Source: Cricetomys ansorgei (lineage: Eukaryota; Chordata; Mammalia; Rodentia; Nesomyidae). Taken from it: a stretch of DNA of 64,000 nucleotides. The translations under genes were made by a program, and so were the position numbers. Every line of letters starts with the position of its first letter. Position 1 is the stretch's first letter. Where the stretch lies: positions 124,001 through 188,000 of the forward strand of contig JAMJFZ010001262.1 of NCBI GenBank assembly GCA_026225945.1. The letters run 5' to 3'. The notes under the pieces were generated by a model. It was not told where the DNA came from and did no database searches. It was given only the letters and a program-made list of their open reading frames with translations. Positions 10,218 through 22,640 of this stretch are shown here, piece by piece.

Positions 10218-13084
10218 CATTGTCTAATTAGTTTTAAGAAGCTGGATACAAAAAAAAATCTGTCTCAATTTGAATAGTAAACCAGAGATCTTCATCCAAG
10301 AAAGTAAATATATGTGAACCAAGGTGTTCTTGGAGTTTTGTAGCTGATAACTTCCAAACAGGAGAAGCAATTGAATACAGTTGTTGCCTTCAGGCATCGG
10401 GTCCAACTTTATTGATGCTCAAACAGACATCCTGTATGCTAATACATGGACATGGTCAGAGTTACTGGCTGCACAGTCTATGTGTAGTTTTGTTTTATTT
10501 CAAAATCCAGAAAAATACCTTATTTTTACCACATATAACTCAAGATAACACATCTTTAGCTTTTAGTGTAATCATACACTTAAAATTTTTGGAATACTTG
10601 AAAAGCCCGTAGGAGCTGAAGTTTGCTACAAAGCCTAGCACGGTATCTTCCTTCTCACTCCTCTCCTTCCTTGCCATTTCTCTCCTTTCCTTTATATTGT
10701 ACATTTAAGATATGAAGTCTCTACGTGAGAAATGTGAGAACTTTGTGAAAATTAGACTAAAATAATTTTTTGCTCAAGACAGCTTTATCAGCTACAAATA
10801 GATGTGACATTTAAATACTAACAGCCATGTCATAGTTTGCAAAGAAGCATAATTTTAGAAGGTTCAAAATGAAACAAAATAGTCAAGATTTCAATTGACT
10901 AGAGGCATCTGCCCACATGTGAAACTTTTCCCATTCTCTTTAACACTTGGTGTAGCCATGTTAGCAGGGCTACTTGGTGTAGCCCTCTCATTCTGTACTT
11001 AAGTCAGTGACAACAGCCCTCGGCTTCAGCAGATGATTGTGTTACCTACCAGGAGGTCCCCACAGAACGAGCTGAATATTATTAAAGGGCAATCTGTAAT
11101 TGTAGGTGTGATTTTCAGAAACAGAAGTTGCTAGCATTTACATTGCTGTGGCCTAGTAAGTTGATTAAGTTTGGCATCTCTGGTTCAAACGTAAATGTTA
11201 ATTATCTGTTAAAAAAGTGAGAATGAGGTACTTCATAATTACAACCTTGTATTTGAAAGCCTTTGGCATAAAGTACCTTTGGATATGTTCTATTTCTGTT
11301 GATTGACCTTCTCCACTCGGAAGCTGGAAAATTACCTCTATAGATAGCTTGATATAATTCCAAGCCTTTCCCATCTGCAAGCACGTGGGTGTTGCTCTTT
11401 CCTTCCTTAGATACTCGTTTCCTTCCCATTGAGATACTGGGGTAGAGGAAGGAAAAGACAATGGTCTTTCTCATCAAGAAGCTCCAAATTTAGCCAAGTA
11501 AGACACCTACAAATATGTGGGTGAAGTTCATACAGGGAAATATGTCTGAGTACTAAAGAAGTCAAATTCTGCAAAGACAACCCAAATAAATTTCAGAGTG
11601 TTTGATGTTTGAGTTGGAGAGCAGGGGGTGATTAGAAGTCTCACAAGCAGGTAGAAGTATTCTGGAAAAGTTCAGGGTCTGTGTAAAGATGTGAGCATTC
11701 AAGAGCAGCCAGAGGATGAGTGTGATTAGAATGGGGTTGACAGATTAGAGAAGGAAAAGGTGACTGGAAACTGGATAATTCAGCCATGATGCTCAACCTC
11801 AGTAAATGCACACAATGAATATGATTCATAGACTCCTTCACATTTCTCACCCTCTGCCAAAGTCTTCATGTTATCAACTACCAAAGACAATGAAGAGTAC
11901 TGAAGCATTTTAAAGCATAGTTCAGAATGAACCTTTTCCTATAGCATTGCAGAGTGTTACATTATAACCCTTCATATATCAGGTTTGAAAAGGGCCTGAC
12001 TAGAGGTTACAGAAGGATCAATACCTCATCCAGCTCAGTATTTTATAATCTGGCTCTCATTTCCACGGGTAATCAAAACACACGAGCAGAACATTTAGCT
12101 TACAAGTGCCACAAGTCTATCTGGTTTCCAGCACGGCTTCTTCAGCCTGCCACACCAATTGACTTTCCTCCCAACCCCTGACCTTTTGATTCACTGCCAT
12201 TCCCATTAAGATTTCTCATTTGGCAGGAAACCGAGTAATAATTAGTACAAGCTGCATTTTGGCATACCCTTAAGACTGTTCACATCAATGTGTATTTCTC
12301 AAGGATGGCTCATACCAGATTTCTCTACTCCTTTGATCTAGTTCCAGACAGTAAAGAGATGAATTTCACCTCTGGGTAAAAGCTGACACAAGGATAAACA
12401 GAAGGTATTGCTTTAGTGTTCTGCTGCATAACAGGTAGAACAGGAGTCAGCCACCAATCGGATACAGGGTATGAAGGTGACAACGGCGAAGCTTGATGAC
12501 TTCCAGATTCTCAACATGGGAAAGGATCAAAAGGAAGAGTTCACCTAAAGGAAATTTAGGGTTTGTTTGTTTGTTTATTAATACTGATAAGTCCTACGGC
12601 CAGATTTGCTTGCCTTACCTCATCCGCCCATCTAGATATTTTACAGTATCATCCATCCTTGTAGCTCCAACCACCACCTGTTTGTGTGCCTGTCTCTTGC
12701 TACTAGACTTCCCCTACCCCATCTAAGGAGTAGGAATTCCATGGGTATTCACTGAATCAATGAATCGTGCGTGAGCGGCTCCATTTTCCATACTTTTCCT
12801 ACAGTTACTTTTCTAATACGTATATACATGAGCCTATTTTTCTAATACACAGACACACACACATATGAGTCTGCAATTCAAGATTGTAGTCATTTTTAGT
12901 TGAGATTCATTGGTGGCAAACTGATGAATGAAATATCAGCAATGGATTAGTTCACTCATGGAGGATATATGTATAAGAAAAGTAGGATGTCAACAGTGCA
13001 GAAAAATTAAGAACAGGGTAAGTTCTCAAGAAAAGAGCAAAGGAGAAGGCAAGATAAAATCATGAAATAAGCAAGGGAACAATT
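10218..13084. other. Unique sequence, no gene seen
   Basis: Longest open frames are under 95 codons, overlap on both strands (for example 11198-11477) and resemble nothing known to me. A 13-base direct repeat ACTTGGTGTAGCC occurs near 10947-10983. There is a small (AC)n run around 12850. Confidence 0.5.
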
Positions 13085-13139
13085 TAGATGAAAGGGCCAG
13101 TTGTGGCAAGCATTGTACCACTGAGCTACCCCTTAAATC

Positions 13140-13400
13140 TCAGGGTATTATGGTTGGAGTATGAACCATAGGTTCATGTGTTTGAACACTTAGTCTACAA
13201 GCTGGTGGCACTGAGTTGGAAAAGTCAAGGACATTTTAAGAGGTGCAACCTCATTGGAAAGGGGGGCGGTCATTGGGGGCGGGCCCTGGGGTCTTATAGA
13301 ACATCCTCTCTTCCTGTCTGTTCTGGCACAAGGTGACTAGCCACTCCACACTCACTCCCACTACCGTGTCTTCCTAGTCATGAGGGACTCATACCTTCTC
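13140..13400 (+). mobile_element. MaLR-type LTR fragment
   Basis: The order of motifs follows rodent MaLR LTRs: a TATGGTTGGA-TATGAA opening, CATGTGTTTGAACACTTAGTC, AGCTGGTGGCACTG, then GGGCGGGCC near 13276 and CTTCCTGTCTGTTCTG near 13310. The G-rich segment at 13260-13295 (GGGGGGCGG, GGGGGCGGGCC) is an isolated GC-box-like patch in AT-rich surroundings and derives from the LTR. The 3' third is missing or too diverged. A worn tRNA-related SINE-like piece may lie just upstream (13085-13135). Confidence 0.6.
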
Positions 13401-14598
13401 CAACCATACACACACAAATACACTGTAGCTTCTTTAAGTTGCTCTTATCAGGCATTTATCAAGGAAATGAGAAGAACAACCAATATAATGGAGAGCTGAC
13501 ATGTAAGCTTGGAGAAAGTACTTTATAATGACTCAGTGAAGAGGAGACTTTAAGAAGGCGCTGTGTTCCCAGAAGGATGGGTAAATGACTCCAACAATCA
13601 CAAGGTGCTAGCGGGAGTGACCATGCTTGGCACCAGTCTGGAGTGACTGTCATCAATTGCCATGTGCGGAATTTGGTGTGTTGTATCCTTACAACCGTAA
13701 TCTCTGCAGAGTTAGAGGTACCGATTCTGAGAGGGAAACTATGTCCACTACAAACAAAGGAAAAGTCTGTTTCACTACAAACCGTGGTTGCTGTTTGGGC
13801 ACTTCCAAGAGTGCTCATAACGGAGAATCACCATATTGGCAGTGGCAGTTGACTCTGATGGGATGGGGGCAGGAAGGCATATCTTGGAAATGTGGATGAT
13901 CTACTCTGATATCATTGGGTACTTCTGTGCCCAATTTTAATAGTGAATGAAAAGCTTAGCAACCTCATCAGAGTGATAGGACACCAAGACCAGCAGAACT
14001 GCGAACGGAATGAGGAGCTGAATGAGCTGGGAGGAGAGGCTGTGATGGCATCAGCTACAACTTTGAGACAGAGAAGCAACAAAGTCAGAACTCATCAGGC
14101 TGGTTGTCCTTCTAACTTCTCTCATGGGGTATGGCCCATCAGAACCTGGAAGGGCTTATCCTAAAACATAAGAAGAAGGAGATCTAAGTGGCATCAACTG
14201 TCCCCTGGAGCAGATCCTGGAGGCATTGCCCAGATTCCTCTTTAATGAAGATTTGTTGATCTACTTGCTGCTTGCAGGCAGCCTTCACCTCTCAGTTGAT
14301 CAAGGATTGGCTCAGCTGCATGAAGGAACTTCCCTCAAGGTCATGACTCTTTCCAAGCCAGTTAACAGATGATAATTAATTGATTTGGGAATATAAATAC
14401 TTGGGCATCTTGACCCAACCCAGGTCATGTCGAAGGTCTGTTCTAGCCTTAGTATTCCTTATGTGGTTAGGCCCTCATCAGATTCCCAACCTCCTTCATT
14501 CCAGATCTTCCACTGCTACCAATATCAAGGATTCTTCTTAATAAGACTATACAATAAACTCAGATTCTGCCCTGAGGATCTCAACTCATGACACTTTC
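13401..14598. other. Anonymous sequence, no gene seen
   Basis: Overlapping open frames at 13459-13899 occupy both strands (up to 119 codons) but show no family resemblance, so coding is not supported. Frames at 13627-13899 and 13943-14164 start with Met but have no recognisable domain. Confidence 0.45.

Positions 14599-14652
<54 letters not shown>
14599..14652 (+). repeat. (TA)n microsatellite
   Basis: About 26 uninterrupted TA dinucleotides. Such runs can extrude into a cruciform and are often length-polymorphic. Confidence 0.97.
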
Positions 14653-14653
<1 letters not shown>

Positions 14654-14996
14654 CTCAATGAGGTTATCTTCACAGAACTCTTCTTCACACCCTCAGCTGG
14701 GATCTGTGTCCTCTTTAGGGATCTCAAGTTCTTGGTTTCAGCTCACAGGGTCCTGTGGTCTTGGGATAGAGAGGCTCATCAGGTCTGACATCTATTCTTA
14801 GTCTCAATTATTCACATTTTCTCTGGTATTTCTGCCACTGGGCAGTGGTGTGCCAGAACACACTGTAACTGTTGCAGGGGCCATAATTTTCCCAGAACAT
14901 AAATTTTCACAGAAGATGAATCAGTTTCAACACATGCTTATTATACACCTACTTCTCCAGAAACATGAAGCTATCATTTAAGAATTTACAGAAATA

Positions 14997-15175
14997 GGGG
15001 CTGGAGAGATGGCTCAGAGGTTAAGAGCACTGGCTGCTCTTCCAGAGGACTCAAGTTCAATTCCCAGCACCCACATAGCAACTCACAACTGTCTATAACT
15101 CCTGTTCTAGGGATCTGACACCCTCACACAGACATATATGCAGGAAAAACAGCAATTATATATAAATATTAATAG
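14997..15175 (+). mobile_element. B2 SINE, full length with target-site duplications
   Basis: Starts with GGGGCTGGAGAGATGGCTCA, the tRNA-derived head of B2. The Pol III A box (GCTCAGAGGTTAAGAG) and B box (GTTCAATTCCCAG) are both visible, followed by the ACTCACAACTGTCTATAACTCC body and an AT-rich tail. The flanks 14980-14996 and 15176-15192 form a 17-base direct repeat with two mismatches, the expected LINE-1-mediated target-site duplication. A third partial copy of that motif lies at about 15215. The sequence resembles an older B2 subfamily more than the youngest mouse ones. Confidence 0.95.
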
Positions 15176-15192
15176 AAGAACTTACAAAAATA

Positions 15193-17456
15193 AATAGAGT
15201 TTTTTTCCCCAAAGAACTTACAAAGTTGTGTGGAACTATTATGAGCAGCAGAGCCTTTCAGGTGTTCACATATAACATGCCCCTTCCTTTTAGAGCTCAG
15301 CTACTACTGTCAGCTTCTTAAGCAACATTCAGAGAGGGTGACTAGATATGTCCCAGCCCACATGTCCTTCACCTTCCCAACCACAGAAACAGACTCCCAT
15401 CATAGTTTCCTGAACGTGCTGAGACACACATGTCTAAAAGCAGAATACCACGTATTATCCCTTCTGTTAGTCTCACAGACTGACGTATGAGAATGACTCT
15501 GTCAACCAGAATCCTCAGGGACAAGCACTAGTAACTGAGCCAATTCCATATGCTAAGTGACTTCTTGAGGGTGAGCAACACTCAAGAGGCCATTTTCACG
15601 GGCCCGTATCTCATCATGATGTGATTAAGGAAAATCGATTCTCACTCTATATAAGCAAGGTCACAGCCATACTACCCACATTGTCAAATACATATCATTC
15701 TAAGTAGTCAAACTTTACAGGATGTCTTTTCCAGAGATGAGCCAATTTACTGATGTATATCTTAGTTTATTTTACTAGAATAATAGTTCCGACTTTCCCC
15801 AGGTGAATAGGAGGGTGCTGGGATCTGTTGACATGTTGATAAAATAAATAAACGGATGCCTGTCCAGCCTGACTAGAATTTCTTGAGCTGATCAACTGAA
15901 AGCACATGAGTTCGTTTCATTAGAAAAATGAAATCACTAAACTAATGGTCTCGGTAACACAGCCCACAGACATGCTTGGTTTTGATAAAACAGTGTTTTC
16001 AATTTTTCCTCAAACAAATGACAGTCCTCTATGGATCTAATACCTGTCAGACTTCATTAATTTCTATAAGTTACACAGCTCTGAGGACTTTTGAATTTGC
16101 AATCTTGTTTAAGAAAATATAAACTATTGTTATTATCAATGTTTTAAAAGAACCTCTTACTATTACAATGATATATGCAACATTGCAAATGTCTAATAGA
16201 GTATTCATAAATCTCTGCATATTGACAGTAAATGCTTGCTATTTGTTGGTAAGCTCACTGAGAATCAATGTAGTATCTCCAAACCACAAGAAAGTGCCTG
16301 GGACACTGTAAATGGTCAATAAATATTTTTTGGACCTAATTTAACCAGATGGGAAAGAAAGTAGGTCGTTCGGATAGGGTAGGTGTTAAGGAGAAGCAGA
16401 TACAGAGCTGAAGAAAATAGTAAAAGTAAAACAAATGTGGAAATAAGTGGCTAAGTAGAACTTGGAATTAACCTTAATAAGAGGAAATAGGGACATTAAA
16501 ATAATAAAGACTCAACACCAGCTGGACACAGCAGTCAGTCCCCAGGGCAGCCAAGCCTTCAACTGGTGAGATTCTAGGAAGAGAAAATGGATAAGTTTCT
16601 TAAAGCCCCAAACAACAATCCCTGGAGGCCACATATTAAGAATGCAGAGCCTCTGAGTGTTGCTCTTTAGCAAACAGTTCCTGGGAGTCTTAGAGGAGCC
16701 AGCCTTGGCTAACTGGAAGCCATAGGCTGCATACGTGCACCAGATTAGGGACTAAGACATCAGCCGCCTGGCTGACGGCATGTGGTGCCTGTCAGAAGAT
16801 GGTGGTGTTCGGCCCATTTCTGCACTGAAAATGAATCACCTCATTGGGATTATGTCACCCAGAATAGTCCGACTTGATGCAGGCAGATTAGGAAGACTGG
16901 GCCAGTTTATCAGCTTCTAAACTTTCTTTTACCTTTAGTTTCTCATCTATAATGAAACTATATATCTCTCTATATAAATTTCCCTATATATAAAACTATA
17001 TACATCTATATAAAACTATAATAATTCACCAGGGTCTTTGGATTACCCTATGTAGCCACAGCCTCGATTGGAGTACAGCTTTCCTCCAGCTGAGACTGAC
17101 TACTAACTCTCTATTATCTTTCAGACTCCAGCTTCTTCCTGCCTCATGTCTTTCTACATTGAATTTGTCCCTCGTTACAGGACTCCCACTGAATTTTCAA
17201 GTCAAATTACAACTCCTGCTGCAATGATTTCGTCCTGCCCTGCTTCATGTCTGTGTGTGGCTTCCTCCATCAGGCTGTTCTTAGCCCATCAGACTCCACG
17301 TTTCCTGACTGGGCCTGCTCTTTTCTTCATTTCATTTCATTTCTTTTCTTTTCTTCATTTTCAAGGAACTCTTCAGTTTTCTCAACAATCATTTTTATTT
17401 TGAAAGTTGAGCATGAGATTTTATGGAAATCCTAGCACAGGAGTGGGGTGACTCGT
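15193..17456. other. Mostly unique sequence, no gene seen
   Basis: No coding region recognised. The stretch 16960-17025 is a diverged TATATA/ACTATA run. The 17146-17435 frames are low-complexity (Phe/Ser-rich from TTTCTTTTCTTC at 17322-17360) and not credible. Confidence 0.5.
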
Positions 17457-17861
17457 TGTCTTGGAGTCACTATCACTGTGATAAACACTCTGATAAAAAG
17501 CAAGCTGGGGAGGAAAGGGACTGTTTGGCTTGCACTTCCACATGTTAGCCATCATCGAAGGAAATCTGGATAGGACCTCAAACAGGGCAGGAACCTGGAG
17601 GCAGGAGCTGACGCAGAGGCTATGGAGGGGTGCTGCCTGCAGGCTTGCTCCCCATTACTTGCTCAGCCTGCTTTCTTATAGATCTCAGGACCACCAACCT
17701 ACGGATGCAATACCAAACATGGGCTGGACCCTCCCTCACCAATCACTAATTAAGAAAAAAATCTCCTACTGGCTTGCCTACAGCCCAATCTTCTCAACAG
17801 AATCTCCTTCCTCTCTGATGACTCCAGCTTGTGTCAAGTTGACATAAAACTAACCAGGACA
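17457..17861 (-). mobile_element. Solitary rodent ERVL/MaLR-type LTR with near-perfect 5-bp duplication
   Basis: On the plus strand the element runs from TGTCTTGG to CCAGGACA, so it has the TG...CA ends of an LTR; the element reads on the minus strand. It shares its middle (CCTGGAGGCAGGAGCTGAC, CTAATTAAGAAAA, GTCAAGTTGACAT) with the copy at 59038-59450 in the same orientation. The 5 bases before it are CTCGT and the 5 after are CTCAT, consistent with a slightly mutated 5-bp target-site duplication. The open frame at 17530-17847 lies entirely inside the LTR and is not a gene. Confidence 0.85.
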
Positions 17862-19619
17862 CTCATTGTTTGACTTGTTTGTTTGGGAATATGGCTTCAT
17901 ACCTTCTGGAAGGATATGCATTCTGTGGTGAGGAAGACACAGAAGCCTTCATATTCCACTGTGTTGGTCATCAATGGAAGGTCAATGTCACAGTAGAATC
18001 ATGCTATTAGATATTGAAATTGTGTTATTATAAAGGCAGCAGGTTTGTTGCCTTTATGAATGATGCTTTGAACACACTCGGGTTCATTGGTTCACATATT
18101 CGTCATGGCTGTTTTCATGCAATAAGGGCAATGTTAACTAGGTGTAATGCATGGAACCAGTATATGGGTTAGAAAGCATGATATTAAAATTGTAAAGTCA
18201 AGCCCTGTGCAGAAAACATCTGCTGACATGACCTAGGGCTTTTGCGTTTGTTTCAGCCTGTCTGTTGTTTTCCATTAGAATGGAGGCTGCTCAAAAGCAT
18301 GTGTATTTCCTCCACTCTGACTCCATGCATAGAAGATGTGGGGTTTCTGATTAAATGACAGGCATTCATCCAAGAAACATTATTAAGTGGGCCAGATGAG
18401 CAGCAACCTCTAGACATGATTTATATTTTGTGTGGTAGAAAGAATATTTCCATGTCTTTTCTTCCCAACATATTGACTCTTATGTAAAGTTTTACTCCAC
18501 CAGGGCATTGTCAAACTTTCTTGAAGAGGTTTTAAGGAGATGTGGCTTCTTTGAGGGAAGACTGCAGCTCTGACCCACTGCAGGGCTTGGCACAGAGGTG
18601 TTGTCGCTAGACAGAAGCAGTTAAGTGAACATTGATGAATGAGCTTTCTTTTCTGGTTTCAAATAATTTTACTAAAAGTATGTTGTTTGAAAACATATGT
18701 AAACTTGAATTTTACAATGTGCATAGCTCCACAGTTAATTAAATAACACCCAGGCATATGTTTGTTTAGCAAACACCCGAATATTTTCAGAGAGATTATC
18801 TAAAAGCAGAAACGGATACAAGGAGCTCATTGGGCCATTTTGGTATGCTGCAAAGAACCCTAGCCTGCCCCAGAACAAAGAAAGAGCACCCGGGTCAGGA
18901 GAAGAAGCGGAGGCAACCTCTGTGAAACTCTCTGTTTCACACATTTACTTCAACCTACATTCTTTTTCATGGACATAATTTTTTTCTTATGGAATGGTAA
19001 GACATTTTGTGGAATGGCTAGATTCTAATCCTAAGACTCATTGTTGGGGGAAGGGCTGGGAAGGAGAACACACCAGTCGACTTTCTACTGCTGAGTCTCT
19101 GGGCTTCTCTTGTGACTGTTTTATCTGAAAGGTGCAAAAAGTCTGTTGGGGTAAATGAATGTGATTAAGTAACAAGCTGGTTTTGATTATTTATGGCACT
19201 GTTAACCGCACACCCCCCCCACCCCCAGTTTTCCTCTTTTCCGAGGCTCTGGTGGTTTGTATTTGAAATTCCCCTGCCTTGCTGCACTCCTCTTTCTTTT
19301 CCAGAGCTCAGTGATCTAAATCATGTATCGAGTAGATTTCTTGTCTCAAAGTACTCCATGATGCAAAGAATTAGCCTCTGATTTTGCCTATGTGAGAGAA
19401 GGAATGCAGTCTGGATGGATTTACATATGCTAAGATGTTAATGACTCGCCTCTCCTGTCTTCAAAAATAGACTACTCACCCAAATGAATCAGCGATAAAC
19501 CAGCCTGCCTCCAATTTAGGCTTAAAAGCCATATTATACTAAAGACAAACTAGGTTCATTCCTGTCTGTGATTAAATCTGCTTCTCAAGGATTGGACAGA
19601 TGTCCCACTTGTAACCTTA
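17862..19619. other. Anonymous sequence, no gene seen
   Basis: Short unrelated open frames only. A C-rich interruption (ACCCCCCCCACCCCC) lies at about 19210-19226. No repeats are confidently recognised. Confidence 0.5.
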
Positions 19620-20170
19620 ACTACAAATGGTTCTGTATTGCCTGTTCCAGGAAATGTCAACCATGCCTTTGTTTCAAAAGTTTATCATGACTACCTGTTG
19701 TTATGACCATCTGTTGTTATGACTACCTGTTGTTATGACCACCTGTTGTTATGACCACCTGTTGTTATGACCACCTGTTGTTATGACCACCTAGTTATTA
19801 TTGCCTTGTTATGACCACCTCGATATGATCACCTTGTTATGACCACCTTACTGCCTTGTTATGACCACCTTGCAACCATGTCTTTGTTTCAAGAGGCTGT
19901 TATGACCAGTTTGTTACGCTATGTTCTGCTTCTGTAATTCTACCTATTTGCCTCTCAAATCCCCCATTTGAAAACCCCGTATTCCTGAACTATAAAAAAC
20001 CCTTATGTTACCCATGTCCAATGCTGATCTCTTGAACCCTTCCTTTAGGGAGAGACAGTCCATGCAGATAAGTTAAAAAAAATGAAAGAGCTTACTTTAA
20101 TTAATTGCTTGCTTTAATTAATTTGGCCATGACTTGGGTCTTTCTCTTGGTATATGTGGGATTAACATCA
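19620..20170 (+). mobile_element. Rodent ERV LTR with internal VNTR
   Basis: A solitary LTR on the plus strand. U3 carries a tandem array of a 16-base unit (see 19680-19880). Downstream are a TATA box (TATAAAAAACC, 19991-20001), a CCTTCC-rich R region and an A-rich poly-A signal area (about 20075-20090). The end at 20170 reads GGGATTAACATCA, a CA terminus. The motif AACCATG(C/T)CTTTGTTTCAA occurs at both ends of the array, so larger U3 units were duplicated as well. The left edge is approximate. No viral genes adjoin it. Confidence 0.7.
19680..19880 (+). repeat. Tandem array of TTGTTATGACCACCTG in LTR U3
   Basis: Seven near-identical 16-base units followed by several shorter or altered units (TTATTATTGCC, TGTTATGACCACCT, TGATCACCT). 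Early units have TGACTACC or TGACCATC, while the middle ones are identical, which suggests recent local expansion of one unit. Confidence 0.9.
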
Positions 20171-20365
20171 GGAGAAGTCAATTTAAAATGCAGGCAGAAA
20201 TGAGAAATTGCCTCTCCAGTTCTACTTTTGAAATGGCCTCATTGGCTGGAGGGAAATCCTAGTGGGCAGAGGAGGAAGTCTCTAACCCCTGGCTCTGGAA
20301 ACAAGTTGCTCGGAGCTATCTGGCCAGCTGGCTTAGCCAATCAGTGAGCTCCAGGTTCAGTGAGA

Positions 20366-20591
20366 GACTGCTAACCTACAGAGACCTCCATCAAGACTAG
20401 CTACCCTCCATCCCGTGCTCCCCACCCCTATGCTGTATATAACAAACACCATGTGGTTCCAGGTTGTTGGTGCTCTCCATCAAAGTAAGTACAGCTCATT
20501 GGTGGACTGGCTTTTCTCTACCTGTGTCTGTGTCTCTGTTCTTTCTTCATTCCCTAGCTGCCCAAGTCAGGTTTCCAGGGCTACGCCGGGC
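20366..20591 (+). mobile_element. LTR-like insertion inside the B4
   Basis: Contains TGTATATAACAAACACC (about 20434-20450), a TATA-like site, followed by a pyrimidine-rich CTGTGTCTCTGTTCTTTCTTCATTCCC segment and CAAGTCAGG. This is consistent with the 3' part of an ERV LTR. Its position exactly between the two parts of a SINE supports an insertion, but no duplication was identified and the family is unknown. Confidence 0.4.
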
Positions 20592-20670
20592 AGGTCATGG
20601 CAGTGGAGAGCAATAGAGGCAAACACCTGATATTGATCTCTGGCCTCTTCATGCACTTGTGTACATGTCT

Positions 20671-20671
<1 letters not shown>

Positions 20672-20714
<43 letters not shown>
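20672..20714 (+). repeat. (CA)n microsatellite, expanded B4 tail
   Basis: About 21 CA units grown from the CA-rich tail of the B4. A further short CACACACACAC follows at about 20721-20732. Confidence 0.95.
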
Positions 20715-20716
<2 letters not shown>

Positions 20717-20732
20717 GTGGGCACACACACAC

Positions 20733-22640
20733 TGGCATCTCTGTCCACTTCAGTGTGGGATTGCCTGGTCTGGAGGCTGCTGCTCAGTTCTACTCTTGAG
20801 TTTCTGTGAACAAATGTCTCTGGAAACAACCTGACCTGTGTATGAAGAAGCAGAGGTGCACTTTTCTGGGGAGAGATCATCAGTGTCCATCAGATCTAAG
20901 AATGATACTCCACCTCTCCAGGATGGTTGCAAACCTCAGTTTTTGGGTGTAGATCTATCTCTACTGCACTCTTAGATCTGTCATCATACACCGTGGAGTA
21001 CTCTTGGTGCTGAGGGGAGGTTGCAGACAGTACTAGAAAAGCACTTTCTGTTTCTCTGAGGGAATTACTTAAAATGCAATGTTGTCATATAAAAGCTTTC
21101 AACTCTCACTGGAGAAAATTTAGAAACTGAGGAGAAATAGGAAGAAACAATATGCGTGCCATTTTAGTAGCTGGGTGGCTGTGGTTAGAAAGCACAGTTT
21201 TATCACTTTCAAAACGGGCACGCTAGCAGCAGCAATACCATATGGTGCTGCTCTGCACTTGGCAGATTCTGCTGTATGGTTGGCACTTAATACATTCGCT
21301 GTGCTCTTACTCATACGCCTGGTTCCTTTGTCGACAAAGTTAGGGTAATATTCTATAAATTACATACCATTTATTACATAGTACCTTTTTCCCATGTAGA
21401 TTTATAAGATGAGTCCTTAAGAATTAAGGGTCACTGGTAGGGTTTTGCCTATGAAAGTTTCTCAACCTAAAGTTTTATATCCAGCAATCCCAACCAAGCC
21501 TAGACAGCTGAAGGACTGGGCAAATATCAGTACTAACTATGATGCGGTCTCTGCAGCAAAGTACAGAAACTTTTCCTAAAGGAGTCAGATTCAAAGGGCT
21601 GGATTTCTCACTCTCTCTGAAGGGAATACTGAGTAAGATACCTCCTCTCCCTAACATCTAGCATAGTTTTAAATTGGAAAGTACAGAATTATTCATGCTT
21701 AGAGATGAAGGTTTTCTTAGTCAAGATACCTCGGACACTACCTCTTAACAGAAATAGCAAAAATATTCTGAGAACCCGAATGCCTGGAGAGCCCCACCCA
21801 TGAGGTCTGCAGGCCTCTGGGACCTCACACCTCGGCCCCCTTCCCCTGCCTCTACTTGCCAACCCAATCAGCCTTCCAGAAGATGAGAAGATTGTAAGCA
21901 CGGAGTTGTACATTTTCCACAGCCCTGAGCCCCACCTCTCAGAGGAATCCAGGCTCAATTGCAATGCCATTGGAAACGCTATTCTAAAGGAAAATGCTAT
22001 TCTAATCCAACTGGCAGGGGCATCAGACCTCACAGGAAATAGGACACTGTGAAGACTGCACAGGCCAGGGACCCTGTGGTCTTACTGTCTTTGGAGGGTT
22101 ACTTATTCAATTGACCTCATCGCTCATTCACTATTTCAAATATTTCCTTGCACTCTTCCGCCCTTCCCTTCTTGTCTCCCTTCTTCTTCTATTTGCCAGA
22201 ATAATTCTCACTGTCTTCTTCTCTAGTTAAGGTGTTTTTCTTTTCTTTTTTAGTATCTTTAATGTTTTATTTGTTGCCTATAATACTCACCTGCTTGTGC
22301 ATGCTGTCGTTTTTCTCTCCCAGAGTCTTCCCTATACTAGTAGTTTAAAATCTGCTCTCTGATAATTCTAGAGTGACTCTCACACAATTCTGGTTCTGAT
22401 TCTTACTTTATCTTTTTTAGACTTTTTTTTTTTGCCCTTTAGCATTCTTTATAATTTTTTTCTTGAGATCCAAACATTATGTATCAGTTGCATGAAACTT
22501 CAGTGTGAGATTTTATGTCAGTCTGGCTAGAAACTGGATGTGCTTAATGGTTTCTGTAATTGTACATGCCAGAAGCCTCAATTTATTTTCATCTATGTGG
22601 GTGTTTTTCTTTTTTTGTTGTCTCTTTTCCTCCATGGTTA
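20733..22640. other. Anonymous sequence, no gene seen
   Basis: No gene recognised. The 114-codon minus-strand frame at 21689-22033 has no recognisable domain. A GC-richer patch at 21770-21960 stands out from its neighbours and could be a worn LTR. 22140-22260 is pyrimidine-rich. Confidence 0.45.

Larger units (their letters stand above)
20265..20714 (+). mobile_element. B4-type SINE interrupted by an insertion
   Basis: The left part (about 20265-20365) includes CAGTGAGCTCCAGGTTCAGTGAGAGAC, and the right part (about 20592-20714) continues with GTGGAGAGCAATAGAGG, ACACCTGATATTGATCTCTGGCCTC and a (CA)n tail, which is the normal order of B4. The two halves are separated by about 225 bases of unrelated sequence (20366-20591). 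A second B4 lies on the other strand at 22860-23075. Confidence 0.7.

Noticed and set aside
13260..13295. GC-box cluster as a gene promoter
   Set aside because: It falls inside a MaLR LTR fragment and no CpG island or downstream exon is visible.
13459..13899. 119-codon minus and 90-codon plus frames
   Set aside because: Fully overlapping opposite-strand frames with no recognisable domain.
19680..19880. CRISPR-like regular repeats
   Set aside because: Units are contiguous without unique spacers and lie in an LTR of a mammalian genome.
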